Part shown: positions 52,989 to 62,004 of the stretch, piece after piece
How positions within the stretch are numbered: position 1 is the first letter of the stretch
Layout of the letters: every line of letters starts with the position of its first letter
NCBI GenBank assembly: GCA_030434245.1
Contig: JAUISX010000001.1
Span: 372,001-436,000, forward strand
DNA length: 64,000 nucleotides
Direction of reading: 5' to 3'
Source: Porphyromonadaceae bacterium W3.11
GTDB lineage: Bacteria > Bacteroidota > Bacteroidia > Bacteroidales > Porphyromonadaceae
Made by a program: the position numbers and the translations under genes
The notes under the pieces: generated by a model
Seen by the model: the letters and a program-made list of their open reading frames with translations, nothing else
What the model was told of the DNA's origin: nothing
The model's database searches: none

Positions 52989-54425
52989 GATACTGTCCCC
53001 AAAAAGTGTGTAAGTCCCAAGAATGTTATCTTTGAAAAGTTAAAAACAAAAGATAAACAAGAAGATGAGACTTACACAAATGCAATTTAAGGAAATTCTA
53101 TCAAACGTGATGACAGAGCCAAATGGAGTTGGCCGTTTAATGGAGTTAATCATCGAAATAGCGATGCAAGGGGAGAGGGAACTGTATAAAGAAGATAGTG
53201 GCGATGTGAGCAATGGATACCGCTCCCGTCGCATCTTTGCGAGTGGTAATATGCTAGAATTACGAGTACCCCGAACTCGACAGCAGGGCTTCATGCCCTT
53301 GATTTTAGGCGTTCTCAAAGATCAAGAGAAAGAGATGGGAGAACTAGCAGGTTATCTATATAGCTGCGGTAATACGATGGAGGATATCTCTGGAGTATTC
53401 GAGCGTTTGTATGGTAAACGTTATAGTACGAGTCAAATCAATCGTCTCTCCTTATCGACCCAAGAAGCAGTAGAAGAGTGGCGTCAAAGACGTCTACCGA
53501 GGACTTTAGAGGCACTTGTTATCGATGCTACATATCTTCCTGTACGGAGAGGAGAAAGTGTGAGCAAGGAGGCATTTTTTGTAGTGATGAGTTTAGATAG
53601 CGAAGGACGTCGAGACATCGTGGGTGTCTATAATAATCCAACAGAGGGAAGCGGCATCTGGGGCGAGTTTTTTGAGGATCTAAAAAGCCGAGGACTCGAA
53701 GAGGTAGGACTAATCATTTCAGACGGGTTGAATAACATTGAAGAGGTTGCACGTGAGCACTTTACAGAAGTGGAAGTCCAGCTCTGCACGGTGCATCTAC
53801 AGCGAGAAATAACTCGAAAGATACGCCCTCGAGATAAGTCAGCCATCGCAAGTGATCTACAGGAGGTCTTTAGTAAAGACGGCTCAAGAAGCTCACCTTT
53901 AGATGGCCTAGAGAGCTTTAAAAACTTTGCGTTCAGATGGCGTAAGAGCTATCCTTTTCTCACAAAAATAGCTAACGGTCAGAGGATAGAGTATTACTTC
54001 ACATACCTAAAATACGACGTCAGTGTTCGCAAGTACATTCATAGTACTAACTGGATAGAACGCTTCAATAGACAGGTAAAGAAAGGGGCTCGATATAAAT
54101 GTGCATTACCTAGCGTAGAATCCGCTCTACACTTGATAGGTAGTATTGCAATCAATGCAAACTATCTGAAGAAAAGAATAGGAGATCTAACTCTTGGACT
54201 TAGGAAGAACAATGAAAAGTAAATAACAACAATGTGCTTTATTTTCCAACACAAAGATATCAACCTAAAAGAATACGGCAAGGCGGTGTCTCCGCGGTGC
54301 TACGACAGCCTTGCCTTAATTCTTTATTGGTCTATCTTTAATGTTTATGGAAAACAAAGCGAAAAAATATGTAGGTTTGCTTTTCAGAGACGCATTCTGC
54401 CGTACACACTTTTGGGGACACTACC
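52989..54425 (+). mobile_element. IS256-family insertion sequence, copy 2 (1437 bp)
   Basis: Same length, ends and orientation as copy 1 with an independent, exact 8-bp target duplication. It is therefore a separate transposition event rather than part of a duplicated block. Confidence 0.95.
53065..54222 (+). CDS. IS256-family transposase (copy 2)
   Basis: 385 residues, intact. It differs from copy 1 by Ser instead of Pro at position 53 (GYRSRRIF vs GYRPRRIF). The catalytic DDE regions are the same. Confidence 0.95.
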   Translation: MRLTQMQFKEILSNVMTEPNGVGRLMELIIEIAMQGERELYKEDSGDVSNGYRSRRIFASGNMLELRVPRTRQQGFMPLILGVLKDQEKEMGELAGYLYSCGNTMEDISGVFERLYGKRYSTSQINRLSLSTQEAVEEWRQRRLPRTLEALVIDATYLPVRRGESVSKEAFFVVMSLDSEGRRDIVGVYNNPTEGSGIWGEFFEDLKSRGLEEVGLIISDGLNNIEEVAREHFTEVEVQLCTVHLQREITRKIRPRDKSAIASDLQEVFSKDGSRSSPLDGLESFKNFAFRWRKSYPFLTKIANGQRIEYYFTYLKYDVSVRKYIHSTNWIERFNRQVKKGARYKCALPSVESALHLIGSIAINANYLKKRIGDLTLGLRKNNEK

Positions 54426-54433
54426 GCAAGACT
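54426..54433. repeat. 8-bp target site duplication, right (IS256 copy 2)
   Basis: GCAAGACT, identical to 52981-52988. Confidence 0.92.
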
Positions 54434-54734
54434 TCATATCATAAAGATACAATGCCTTGCAAAAAAACAGTCATGATATCTAATGCTAAATGCACTGATT
54501 GTCTGTCAATAAATATTTCTATGCTCAACTACATGTCTTATAGTATTCCTAGCATGACTACACCCCTTCGAAATCATACATAAGCTCACGCTCATATCCT
54601 GTAGAATCAAGTATAGTCAAACACTAACAGTAAGGATTAATAGTAGTCACTCTATAAGTGTATGTACACAAAGGACTCTTAAAGGCATCACTCACATATT
54701 GGTGCTACCTTATTTTACTAATTCATAGTCCATT
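54434..54734. other. Intergenic region, no gene seen
   Basis: About 300 bases between the IS256 copy and the 3' end of the DUF4374 gene. It has no substantial ORF, no PepSY-type gene and no convincing hairpin. Confidence 0.5.
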
Positions 54735-56033
54735 TTACTTTAAGGACAGGACTTTATATACACCAGAAAGAGTGGAAACGACAGGACTTTTACTACATAC
54801 TCCAGTCTTAGTATTATATGAATAAAAACCATTTCCATCATTTCCTTGGATACCGAAGTACACTATATCATCCACTATGATAGAAGCACTCATCGACCAT
54901 CCAGTAGATCCAGGTAGGTCAAGTAGCTTACCCTTACCACTCTTTAAATCCAATTCGTATGGCACGCAGTTCTTGTTCTTAATAAAGGTCTGGTCGTTAG
55001 GATCAACGATGAGGCTTGGCTTAGCAAGAAAGAAGTACACCTTATCTTTATAATATGTCATAAAGAGTGCATATGCACCTAATTCTGCTCCTTCAATATT
55101 CTCTTGTAAACTAATATGAAAGCTCTTATCAAACTCGGTCTCTCCTTTTTTTATTCTTAAGAGACCATCACGAGAAGTAGCCCAGTATGGATCCTTATCT
55201 TTCATCATTTGGCTCATCATCGAAGAGCGAGGACCTGTATAAAAGTATATATTCTCATCTTCATCCATAAAGGGATTAGTGTGGCCTAACATACCTAGAG
55301 AAGTTACCCTCTCGTCACTAATCACCTTCTCTATCTTGTCAGTAGCCACATCTATCACGACGACCTCACCAGGGCATTTCTCCAAATCCATCATGCTATG
55401 GGTCTGACTAAGGGTCAAAAATAACTTACCGTCTCTGATAATCCCACTGCCAGCGTCAGGATCTCTATCCTCAAGGATTTCACCTGTAGGCTTTCCATCT
55501 TTGTCCTTCACAACAATATGCCCCTTAGCTAACTCTGAAAGGTCTATCTCACCTGTTTCTTTCATAGTACTAGGATTGAATATGACTAGTTGCCCATGAC
55601 TACCATTAGTTACGCCATAGGCTTTTGTCTCACTAGCAAAGATAATTTCGCAGACATTTGGAGTCCCCTTAAATGAGAGCTCTCCAACTAGAGCAATAGT
55701 ATTGTCATCATTAATTTGGTACTTGTATAGCTTTTGCTCTCCACCGTAACCAAACATACGAGCAGACATCACAAATATGTGGTCACCATATCGCTCCATG
55801 AAAAGGTGTCCTACAGGGAGTGTGATGCTATTGCCAAAAGTTACTTTAGAACCCTCTTTGAAGTCAGGAAATGTAACTAAATGAAAGACATCTTCTACTT
55901 GGCTACTCATTAAGTACCCTTTAGTAACTCCTGGTGCAGGGTCTGGATTAGGTTTCTTTCCATTATTGTCATTGCATGCAATGAATGTCATTGAGGCAAT
56001 AAGTGCTGTAAGTAATAAAATTATTTTCTTCAT
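54735..56033 (-). CDS. DUF4374 lipoprotein, XusB-like siderophore-binding candidate
   Basis: A 432-residue lipoprotein with signal peptide and lipobox FIAC (Cys20), then a Pro/Gly-rich linker and a beta-propeller-like body with repeated strands (FVMSARMFGYGGEQKLYKY, GSGIIRDGKLFLTLSQ, IYFYTGPRSSMM). The family is DUF4374. In Bacteroides thetaiotaomicron a DUF4374 lipoprotein, XusB, binds xenosiderophores next to the TonB receptor XusA. Here the gene follows a TonB receptor gene by 15 bases, the same arrangement. Transport of iron-siderophores is an inference from that pairing. The third Xus gene (XusC, PepSY-type) is not present. Confidence 0.83.
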   Translation of the reverse strand: MKKIILLLTALIASMTFIACNDNNGKKPNPDPAPGVTKGYLMSSQVEDVFHLVTFPDFKEGSKVTFGNSITLPVGHLFMERYGDHIFVMSARMFGYGGEQKLYKYQINDDNTIALVGELSFKGTPNVCEIIFASETKAYGVTNGSHGQLVIFNPSTMKETGEIDLSELAKGHIVVKDKDGKPTGEILEDRDPDAGSGIIRDGKLFLTLSQTHSMMDLEKCPGEVVVIDVATDKIEKVISDERVTSLGMLGHTNPFMDEDENIYFYTGPRSSMMSQMMKDKDPYWATSRDGLLRIKKGETEFDKSFHISLQENIEGAELGAYALFMTYYKDKVYFFLAKPSLIVDPNDQTFIKNKNCVPYELDLKSGKGKLLDLPGSTGWSMSASIIVDDIVYFGIQGNDGNGFYSYNTKTGVCSKSPVVSTLSGVYKVLSLK

Positions 56034-56048
56034 CTCTTAAAATTGTTA

Positions 56049-58412
56049 TTAAAGTGTTATTTTAATCTTGCCATGGAAGGAGCGACCTGGAAGAGGGTAT
56101 TTGTACTCTGCCCACTGCTCACTATTTAGGAGGTTATGGACCTCAAAACTCAGATGGTATCTATCCTTAAATGATTGCTGCACTCCAGCATTGAGGTTCC
56201 ATCGTCTCGGTATCTCAAGGTTACTATCCTTACTGAGTGTCCAGTTGTAGTAAAAGTTCTCAGTAAAATCACCCGCTACAAAAAGACTTGATTGTGCATC
56301 TTTCGTGAATAGGTCCCGTTGGCTGAATCTTAACTCTGCATTACCAAAGAAGTAAGGCATATTGGGGACTCTATAATTGTAGTGAAAGTTCTCACCGCCC
56401 CCTACTTGTACTTGAGCTCTATCTCTACTATCTTGATATGTAATACTCGCACGCATTGCAAGCCAAGGTAAAAGCTCGGTGTACACCCCTGCTTCAGCAC
56501 CTAATATTCTAACCTTCCCATAATTGATATGCTTCATACTCATGCTACTTGCCGTGGTTAGCTTGATCATATCAGTGACATTCATCCAGTAGGCGTTAAT
56601 ATCCACACGAGCATTAGGATAACTTCGATTGTTGATGAGCCAATTGAGTCCAATATTGACATTAAAGCTTTGCTCTGGCTGTAACTTTTCATTAGCAAAT
56701 ATCAGTACGCCATTGCCAAATAATTCCTCCGCCCGTGGGGTACGAAAGGTATATTGTACCGATGCTTTTGCAGTAAAGTTATCTATTGGTTTCCACGCGA
56801 TAGCTTCACTACCACCCCAAGTACTCTTTTTATTTTTGTTGGATTCGAGAATGTTATTTGGGTAGATAGTAAATCCTACAGGGAAGACTTCCGATTTATA
56901 AAAAAAGAATTTACCACTAAGCTCATTAGTCAAAGACTCATCAAGTAGCTTGAGTTCATGTGTCAATCCTGATGATAGGAAATGAAGCTTATTTGGCATA
57001 AAGTTGATAGGAAACTTAGTGAATGACTCAGCTACATCATCCCTTGGATCCTTGCGACTATATTGGTATGAGATATTGAGAAGGAGACGGTTGTTTTGAT
57101 TAAGCTTGTAGCTAAGGTTAAGCACACTCTGTATAGTGGTGTACTTATCGTGAGAGTCATTAGGATAAGAGATTTCACCCATCCCATTACTACTGGGATA
57201 ACGCTCTCCTAAGAAGTTGTAGCACCATCGAGATGTGTCCACATGATTGATGATAGACCTGGAGAGCATCGTATTAAGCGACATTTCGAGGTCATTATCT
57301 AGTAGCGACTTATTCAGAGACAGCCCCCCTTGCCAGCTATCGATATTATTGTGAGCATACTGTACATTTTGCTGTATGTGCTGAAGTCCTCCCTGTATCT
57401 GCTGATAGGTGTGCTGAAAGCCAATAGATAGCCCGATGTGATCAAACCAAAGTTTGGTAAATCCAATTGAGAGGTCAGCTCCATAGCTTCTGTACTTGTC
57501 ATGATCTCTCTTTATAATTAAGTCGTCTTCGAAAGGGGACTTAAAGATATAGTTGTTGTCAGATTGTATCAAAGTCCCCCCGAGTGTCACATCTATTCCC
57601 GCCTTTTCTAAAGATTTAGAGGCCTGAATATCAGCTTTATGAGTATTGAAGCTTCCAATCTCATAGGCAAACTTAATATGGTCACCACTCATCTGCTTAA
57701 GGATGACATTTACGGCACCACCTAATCCATCTCCGCCCAGCCAAGCTGGTACTACACCCTTGTAAATCTCTACTGCTTCTATTCGATCAATTGGTATAGC
57801 ACTAAGATTTGCTTGCTCTGAGCTACCGTATGGCATTCCATTGACAAAGATGGCAATTCGCTTGCCATCTAAACCCTGTATCATCATACGAGAAACACTG
57901 CCCATACCACCCTTTTCTGCCACCTTTACCCCCATAGCACGATTGAGTACATCATTAAGTGATGATACTTGCCCCTGCAAATCCTTCTTATCTAGGACTG
58001 TGATGGTAGAGGGAACTTGTCGCATACGTTGCTCTTTACTCTTACCAATAACCACTACTTCCGCTAGTTGCTCTGATATTGGGGTAAGTAAGATATTTAG
58101 TGTGATAGAAGTACGGTTAGCTCTTTCTATGCTTATTATCTTATTTTCATAACCTATTAGGCTCAAGTGAAGGTCATATTTATCGGCAGATGGTACCGAG
58201 AGGTGGTACTCTCCGAGAGCATTGGTCATTGTTCCCAATCTGAACTCTGGGATATACACTGTAGCCCCCTCTATAGGGACATCATTTTTTGTGTCCGTCA
58301 CGATACCAGTCAATGATACGTAACTATTTTGTGCATTTATTCTTGTAGAAGTACATAAAACTACACATGCAAGGATTGTACTTACAAGTAATGTTCTTAG
58401 ATTGATTAGCAT
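56049..58412 (-). CDS. TonB-dependent receptor, XusA-like siderophore receptor candidate
   Basis: A 787-residue outer membrane transporter. After the signal peptide (to about residue 27, INAQ) there is a CarboxypepD_reg-like domain (about 30-115), a plug (MRQVPSTITVLDKKDLQ, MGVKVAEKGGMGSVSRMMIQGLDGKRIAIFVNGMPYG, RIEAVEIYKGVVPAWLGGDGLGGAVNVIL) and a barrel ending in SFHGKIKITL. The size and plug sequence are like siderophore receptors (FoxA/FhuA-type), not SusC. It is the first gene of a two-gene operon with the DUF4374 lipoprotein, and its promoter carries a palindrome that may be an iron-responsive operator. Confidence 0.9.
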   Translation of the reverse strand: MLINLRTLLVSTILACVVLCTSTRINAQNSYVSLTGIVTDTKNDVPIEGATVYIPEFRLGTMTNALGEYHLSVPSADKYDLHLSLIGYENKIISIERANRTSITLNILLTPISEQLAEVVVIGKSKEQRMRQVPSTITVLDKKDLQGQVSSLNDVLNRAMGVKVAEKGGMGSVSRMMIQGLDGKRIAIFVNGMPYGSSEQANLSAIPIDRIEAVEIYKGVVPAWLGGDGLGGAVNVILKQMSGDHIKFAYEIGSFNTHKADIQASKSLEKAGIDVTLGGTLIQSDNNYIFKSPFEDDLIIKRDHDKYRSYGADLSIGFTKLWFDHIGLSIGFQHTYQQIQGGLQHIQQNVQYAHNNIDSWQGGLSLNKSLLDNDLEMSLNTMLSRSIINHVDTSRWCYNFLGERYPSSNGMGEISYPNDSHDKYTTIQSVLNLSYKLNQNNRLLLNISYQYSRKDPRDDVAESFTKFPINFMPNKLHFLSSGLTHELKLLDESLTNELSGKFFFYKSEVFPVGFTIYPNNILESNKNKKSTWGGSEAIAWKPIDNFTAKASVQYTFRTPRAEELFGNGVLIFANEKLQPEQSFNVNIGLNWLINNRSYPNARVDINAYWMNVTDMIKLTTASSMSMKHINYGKVRILGAEAGVYTELLPWLAMRASITYQDSRDRAQVQVGGGENFHYNYRVPNMPYFFGNAELRFSQRDLFTKDAQSSLFVAGDFTENFYYNWTLSKDSNLEIPRRWNLNAGVQQSFKDRYHLSFEVHNLLNSEQWAEYKYPLPGRSFHGKIKITL

Positions 58413-58448
58413 TAGTATTTAGCTGTGTCATATTTTTATTGATTAAGA

Positions 58449-58479
58449 CAAATGTGATGTTTTCATCACCACTAGGCAA
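58449..58479 (-). promoter_or_regulatory. Promoter of the XusAB-like operon
   Basis: Minus strand TTG (58479-58477), 20-base spacer, CACATTTG (58456-58449): one mismatch (C for T) to the -7 consensus TAnnTTTG. The start codon is about 40 bases downstream. Confidence 0.6.
58454..58469. promoter_or_regulatory. Palindromic operator candidate within the XusAB-like promoter
   Basis: GTGATG TTTT CATCAC forms an inverted repeat with six-base arms and a four-base centre, lying between and overlapping the promoter boxes. A dimeric repressor bound here would block RNA polymerase. The arms do not closely resemble the classical Fur box (GATAATGATAAT). Confidence 0.55.
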
Positions 58480-58872
58480 TACCCAAAAGTAGGTAATTTA
58501 TGTGGCTATCAATAAGTTAAAGACAATGCACATAGGGTTGATATTCCAAAAGAACACACCATGTGCAAATTAATCGTATATAGATTCAAGATAGAAGTGC
58601 GAATATTAGTCGTAGAATGGTTAGAAATGAAAAAAAGTCAATATCCGCTTATATGTGGAATTAAGTTTTCTGGCTCATCAATCTGCTTAAGCCGACTAAG
58701 TCTCTTCTATACCCTATTTCCCCCCAGACTATTGAGACAATACTAGATTTCTAAAAGTCTATATACTTCATAACGTTTCAATCAAGTAAATCTTTTTTAT
58801 CTAATTATTGTTTAATATGAAACATTTCGGTACCTTGCAAAATATATTACCAAACACAATAAATAATGTACC
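58480..58872. other. Divergent intergenic region, otherwise unremarkable
   Basis: Between the receptor promoter and the DUF2807 gene. A TTG (58808-58810) with a 20-base spacer to TACCTTGC (58831-58838) is a weak promoter candidate for the rightward gene. No ORF of note. Confidence 0.45.
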
Positions 58873-59646
58873 ATGAAAAAAATTCAATTACTCTTATCTA
58901 CGCTACTAGTAATTATAGGAAGTAGCTTTGCTACAAGCTCTATTGCACAAGAGGTTATCACTTTATCCGAATCGCCTACAAGGATTGATGTTAGTTCAGC
59001 CATCTCAGTTGAGATTATTCACGCGAAAAAAAATGAAATGCAGATCAGGGCTAATCAGAAGGATTTAGAAACATTTTCGTACAAGCTGAAACAGGGAAAA
59101 CTAACTCTGAAACGTAAAAAGGGCACCTTTTCACGTCGTAATGATGGTAGTATCAAAGTAAGCCTATATCTAACTAATATAAAGGATATCAAAGAGCTAG
59201 AAGTTTCAGGAGCTTCAAAAATATCATTTGCAGATCGATTGAATAATGACAAGCTAGAAATTGATTTATCAGGGGCTAGCAAGGCAGATTTCTCTGGGAC
59301 TGTAGATCACCTAATGCTGGATTTATCAGGAGCGAGCAAGATCAATACTGATGGACATTTCAAAAGGATCAACGTAGACCTATCGGGGGCTAGCAAGCTC
59401 GACATAACAGGTGATTTTGATGGACTAAAAGCTGACATTTCGGGTGCTTCAAAATTCACACACCGCGGTAAAGGTAACACCATAAGTATCGAAATAAGTG
59501 GTGCGAGTAATTTCAACGGAAGGAAATCATTCATCAAGAAGGCATCTATTGAGGCTAGTGGAGTAAGTAGTGCTACGATCCACGCTCATCAAATAGACTC
59601 TAGTAAATCAGGAATGTCTAGCATTAATGTGCTTCCATATAACTAA
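58873..59646 (+). CDS. DUF2807 (head GIN) exported protein with SGASK repeats
   Basis: A 257-residue protein. The signal peptide ends near SIAQ (about residue 25). The N-terminal part (about 28-100) forms strands with a VEIIHAKKNEMQIRANQKDL pattern, and the C-terminal part is a series of about 20-residue repeats each containing SGASK or a close variant (SGASKISF, SGASKADF, SGASKINT, SGASKLDI, SGASKFTH, SGASNFNG, SGVSSATI). This is the beta-helix signature of DUF2807/head GIN proteins, widespread in Bacteroidota and of unknown function. It is followed by a perfect-stem terminator hairpin. Confidence 0.88.
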   Translation: MKKIQLLLSTLLVIIGSSFATSSIAQEVITLSESPTRIDVSSAISVEIIHAKKNEMQIRANQKDLETFSYKLKQGKLTLKRKKGTFSRRNDGSIKVSLYLTNIKDIKELEVSGASKISFADRLNNDKLEIDLSGASKADFSGTVDHLMLDLSGASKINTDGHFKRINVDLSGASKLDITGDFDGLKADISGASKFTHRGKGNTISIEISGASNFNGRKSFIKKASIEASGVSSATIHAHQIDSSKSGMSSINVLPYN

Positions 59647-59666
59647 TTCTAATCCTCAGTCATTTC

Positions 59667-59704
59667 ATAAATGGATGATTCACACAGCTGGATCATCCAT
59701 TTAT
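59667..59704 (+). terminator. Terminator-like hairpin after the DUF2807 gene
   Basis: ATAAATGGATGAT (59667-59679) pairs perfectly with ATCATCCATTTAT (59692-59704), 21 bases after the stop codon. The tail is TTATG, only weakly T-rich. Confidence 0.65.
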
Positions 59705-60132
59705 TTATGCCACGTTACGAAACCATCAACAAACTAATGTGAGCGAAAATTATAAGGTCTGAATCACAACAAATAATCTGACATCTAACGACTTAATGCA
59801 GACAAAAAATTAGTTATATGAAGAGGAGGTCGTTCTCATAGGAAACACATTTTTTTGATATACAAAGAAAATAGTTTACTCATAATAAAAAAATCCCGCT
59901 ATCTCTCAACTCATTTTCAAGAACTTGGGATGTAAAAAAATGCCCCCTACGGGGAAGAATTAAAAGACTATAAACTTGGTACTCTAAGACAGACTGATGG
60001 CAAAACACAAGCTCAAAAAGCACCTCTTCTACCGTCATCTAACTCACACCTCTCACATCAATACATCAGAGCGAAATCAAACGACATCACAATCTTTAGG
60101 AAATTAGCTACGCAAATGTCAGCTATAATTGT

Positions 60133-60140
60133 TACCTTTG
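60133..60140 (+). promoter_or_regulatory. -7 promoter box of the bamD operon
   Basis: TACCTTTG matches TAnnTTTG, 33 bases before the chosen bamD start. A -33 TTG with standard spacing is not seen. Confidence 0.5.
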
Positions 60141-60173
60141 CAAGAAGAATTATGGCATAGGATAATGATTTGT

Positions 60174-60995
60174 ATGAGAAAAATAATAAAATTAGCGTTA
60201 ATGACTCTACTCCTCAGTATAGGACTAACATCCTGTAATGAGTACACTAAGGTACAAAAAAGTACAGATGTGATGGAGAAGTATTCATACGCAAAGAAAT
60301 ATTATAATACTGGGAAGTATTCATGGGCGGCTTCGCTTCTCGATGAGGTAGTACCATACCTTAAGGGGACGACACTTGGAGAGCAGGCCTTGTATCTACA
60401 AGCACAATCGCATTATTCGCTAAAGAATTATCAAGAAGCTCAGATGGCTTTCAAACAATACTACACCAACTATCCAAATGGTGAGTACGCTGAATTAGCA
60501 CGCTTCTACTCAGGATATGGCTTAGCTCAGAACATACCCGACCCTCGCTTGGATCAGTCAAAAACATATGAAGCGATGAAGGAGCTTCAATTGTTCATAG
60601 ACTACTACCCACAGCATGAGAGAGCCGAGGAAGCTAAAACCTTACTTTTCGAACTTCAGGAAAATCTAGCCCTCAAAGAAGTGCTCAACGCACAGTTGTA
60701 CTACAACTTGGGTAATTATATTTTCAATAACTATGAGAGCTGTATCATCACAGCTCGCGCAGCCATGAAGGAATTCCCCTACTCTATGCATAAGGAAGAG
60801 ATGCACTACTATGTGGTAGCTTCCCTATACGAAATTGCCAAAAATAGCGTTATAGATAAGCAACAGCAGAGATTAAGAGATCTTAGGGATGAGTACTACA
60901 ACTTCATCAACGAATTTCCGAACGGAAAGAGGAGAAAAGAAGTAGATGCCTTCTTTGAATATGCTGAAAAGCATATCAATAAAGATGCGATGTAA
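60174..60995 (+). CDS. bamD: Outer membrane protein assembly lipoprotein BamD
   Basis: About 273 residues from the ATG at 60174, which I chose because the sequence MRKIIKLALMTLLLSIGLTSC is a lipoprotein signal (Cys21). An in-frame Met at 60129 would precede the promoter box. TPR-like helix pairs follow: YAKKYYNTGKYSWAASLLDEV, EQALYLQAQSHYSLKNYQEAQMAFKQYYTNYPNGEYAE, LQLFIDYYPQHERAEEAK, characteristic of YfiO/BamD. It helps BamA insert beta-barrel proteins, including the receptors encoded in this window. Followed by rpoZ and DUF4293 genes. Confidence 0.92.
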   Translation: MRKIIKLALMTLLLSIGLTSCNEYTKVQKSTDVMEKYSYAKKYYNTGKYSWAASLLDEVVPYLKGTTLGEQALYLQAQSHYSLKNYQEAQMAFKQYYTNYPNGEYAELARFYSGYGLAQNIPDPRLDQSKTYEAMKELQLFIDYYPQHERAEEAKTLLFELQENLALKEVLNAQLYYNLGNYIFNNYESCIITARAAMKEFPYSMHKEEMHYYVVASLYEIAKNSVIDKQQQRLRDLRDEYYNFINEFPNGKRRKEVDAFFEYAEKHINKDAM

Positions 60996-61072
60996 AGAGA
61001 GAGATAGAAAATAAAGAGATATAGAGTGTAATAGGCTTAAAAAGCATAATAAAAATAGATTTCAAATACAAA

Positions 61073-61417
61073 ATGGAGCGTAAAAAGGGAATTGTACCTC
61101 AAACCACAGTCACAAGAGACTTAAAGAAGTTTAGCGAACCAACTGGTAACCTCTATGAGTCTGTCGTCATCATGTCAAAGCGTGCTAATCAACTTAGCGT
61201 TGACATCAAAGAAGATCTGGAGCAGAAACTTCAGGAATTTTCGACATACACAGACACTCTTGAGGAGGTAGTAGAAAATCATGAACAAATAGAAATCTCA
61301 AAATATTATGAGAAGATGCCTAAGCCTGTATTAATTGCAGCTAAGGAATTTGAGGAAGAAGAGATCTACTATAGAAATCCGCTAGAGGAAATCACAGACG
61401 AGGATGATGACTTCTAA
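61073..61417 (+). CDS. rpoZ: DNA-directed RNA polymerase omega subunit (RpoZ-like, Bacteroidota form)
   Basis: A 114-residue soluble protein; NLYESVVIMSKRANQLSVDIKEDLEQKL fits the omega/Rpb6 core, and the C-terminus is acidic (EEITDEDDDF). The location directly after bamD and before a DUF4293 gene is the usual arrangement for the omega gene in Bacteroidales. Similarity to E. coli RpoZ is weak, so the call rests on core motif plus synteny. Confidence 0.8.
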   Translation: MERKKGIVPQTTVTRDLKKFSEPTGNLYESVVIMSKRANQLSVDIKEDLEQKLQEFSTYTDTLEEVVENHEQIEISKYYEKMPKPVLIAAKEFEEEEIYYRNPLEEITDEDDDF

Positions 61418-61442
61418 TAAACCATTAGGCATTCGATTATAA

Positions 61443-61913
61443 ATGATCCAGAGAAAGCAGACGTTGTATTTACTTGCATCAGGTATATTGATGCTCCTAA
61501 CGATTCTACTCGCAATAGCTAAAGTGACCACCACTGATATGGTGTACTCTATGAATGCGATGGGATTTGAAGATTTATCGGAAGAGCTAATCCGTCCTAC
61601 ATGGGGACTATTTGGGCTAACTATCCTGATGGTATTGATTAGTTTTATATCCATTTTCCTATACAGCAAACGCGTAATTCAAAGACGTATTACGACCTTT
61701 AACCTCTTATTAAAGATTGGATTTTATGTATTGGTATGGATTTACATGAAAGACTTTATCAATACGGTGGACGGAATAAATGAGAATTGGATAAAAAATA
61801 TAACCCTCTTCATGGGAGCCCCCATATTAGCGATGATTTTTGATTATTTAGCGGCTCGTGCCATTGCTATTGATGAGATGACTATTCGCAGCATCAATCG
61901 CTTGCGTAAATAA
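61443..61913 (+). CDS. DUF4293 membrane protein
   Basis: A 156-residue protein with about four membrane segments (YLLASGILMLLTILLAIA, GLFGLTILMVLISFISIFLY, LLLKIGFYVLVWIYM, GAPILAMIFDYLAARAIAID) and the start MIQRKQTLYLLASG common in DUF4293. Function unknown. Last gene of the bamD operon, ending 54 bases before a strong terminator. Confidence 0.87.
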   Translation: MIQRKQTLYLLASGILMLLTILLAIAKVTTTDMVYSMNAMGFEDLSEELIRPTWGLFGLTILMVLISFISIFLYSKRVIQRRITTFNLLLKIGFYVLVWIYMKDFINTVDGINENWIKNITLFMGAPILAMIFDYLAARAIAIDEMTIRSINRLRK

Positions 61914-61967
61914 CCATTCTTAATAAGAAAAGTCGTTTATTAGACTGAATAAAAGTACAAAAAAAAG

Positions 61968-62004
61968 CTCTCCTTCCGGCCTGACTGTGAAGGAGAGTTT
62001 TTTT
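61968..62004 (+). terminator. Rho-independent terminator of the bamD operon
   Basis: CTCTCCTTC (61968-61976) pairs with GAAGGAGAG (61989-61997), followed by seven T residues. A strong, classical structure. Confidence 0.92.

Larger units (their letters stand above)
59647..60173. other. Intergenic region between DUF2807 and bamD
   Basis: It holds a terminator, a single ATAGG unit (59833-59849), a small CCCC/GGGG hairpin (59943-59954) and a TACCTTTG promoter box near its right end (listed). No gene is seen. Confidence 0.5.

Noticed and set aside
32557-54433. Composite transposon carrying the block between the IS copies
   Set aside because: Contents are housekeeping genes in standard order; IS256 copies have separate target duplications, so the block did not move as one unit.
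60129-60173. Upstream Met as bamD start
   Set aside because: It lies ahead of the -7 box TACCTTTG; the lipoprotein signal begins at 60174.
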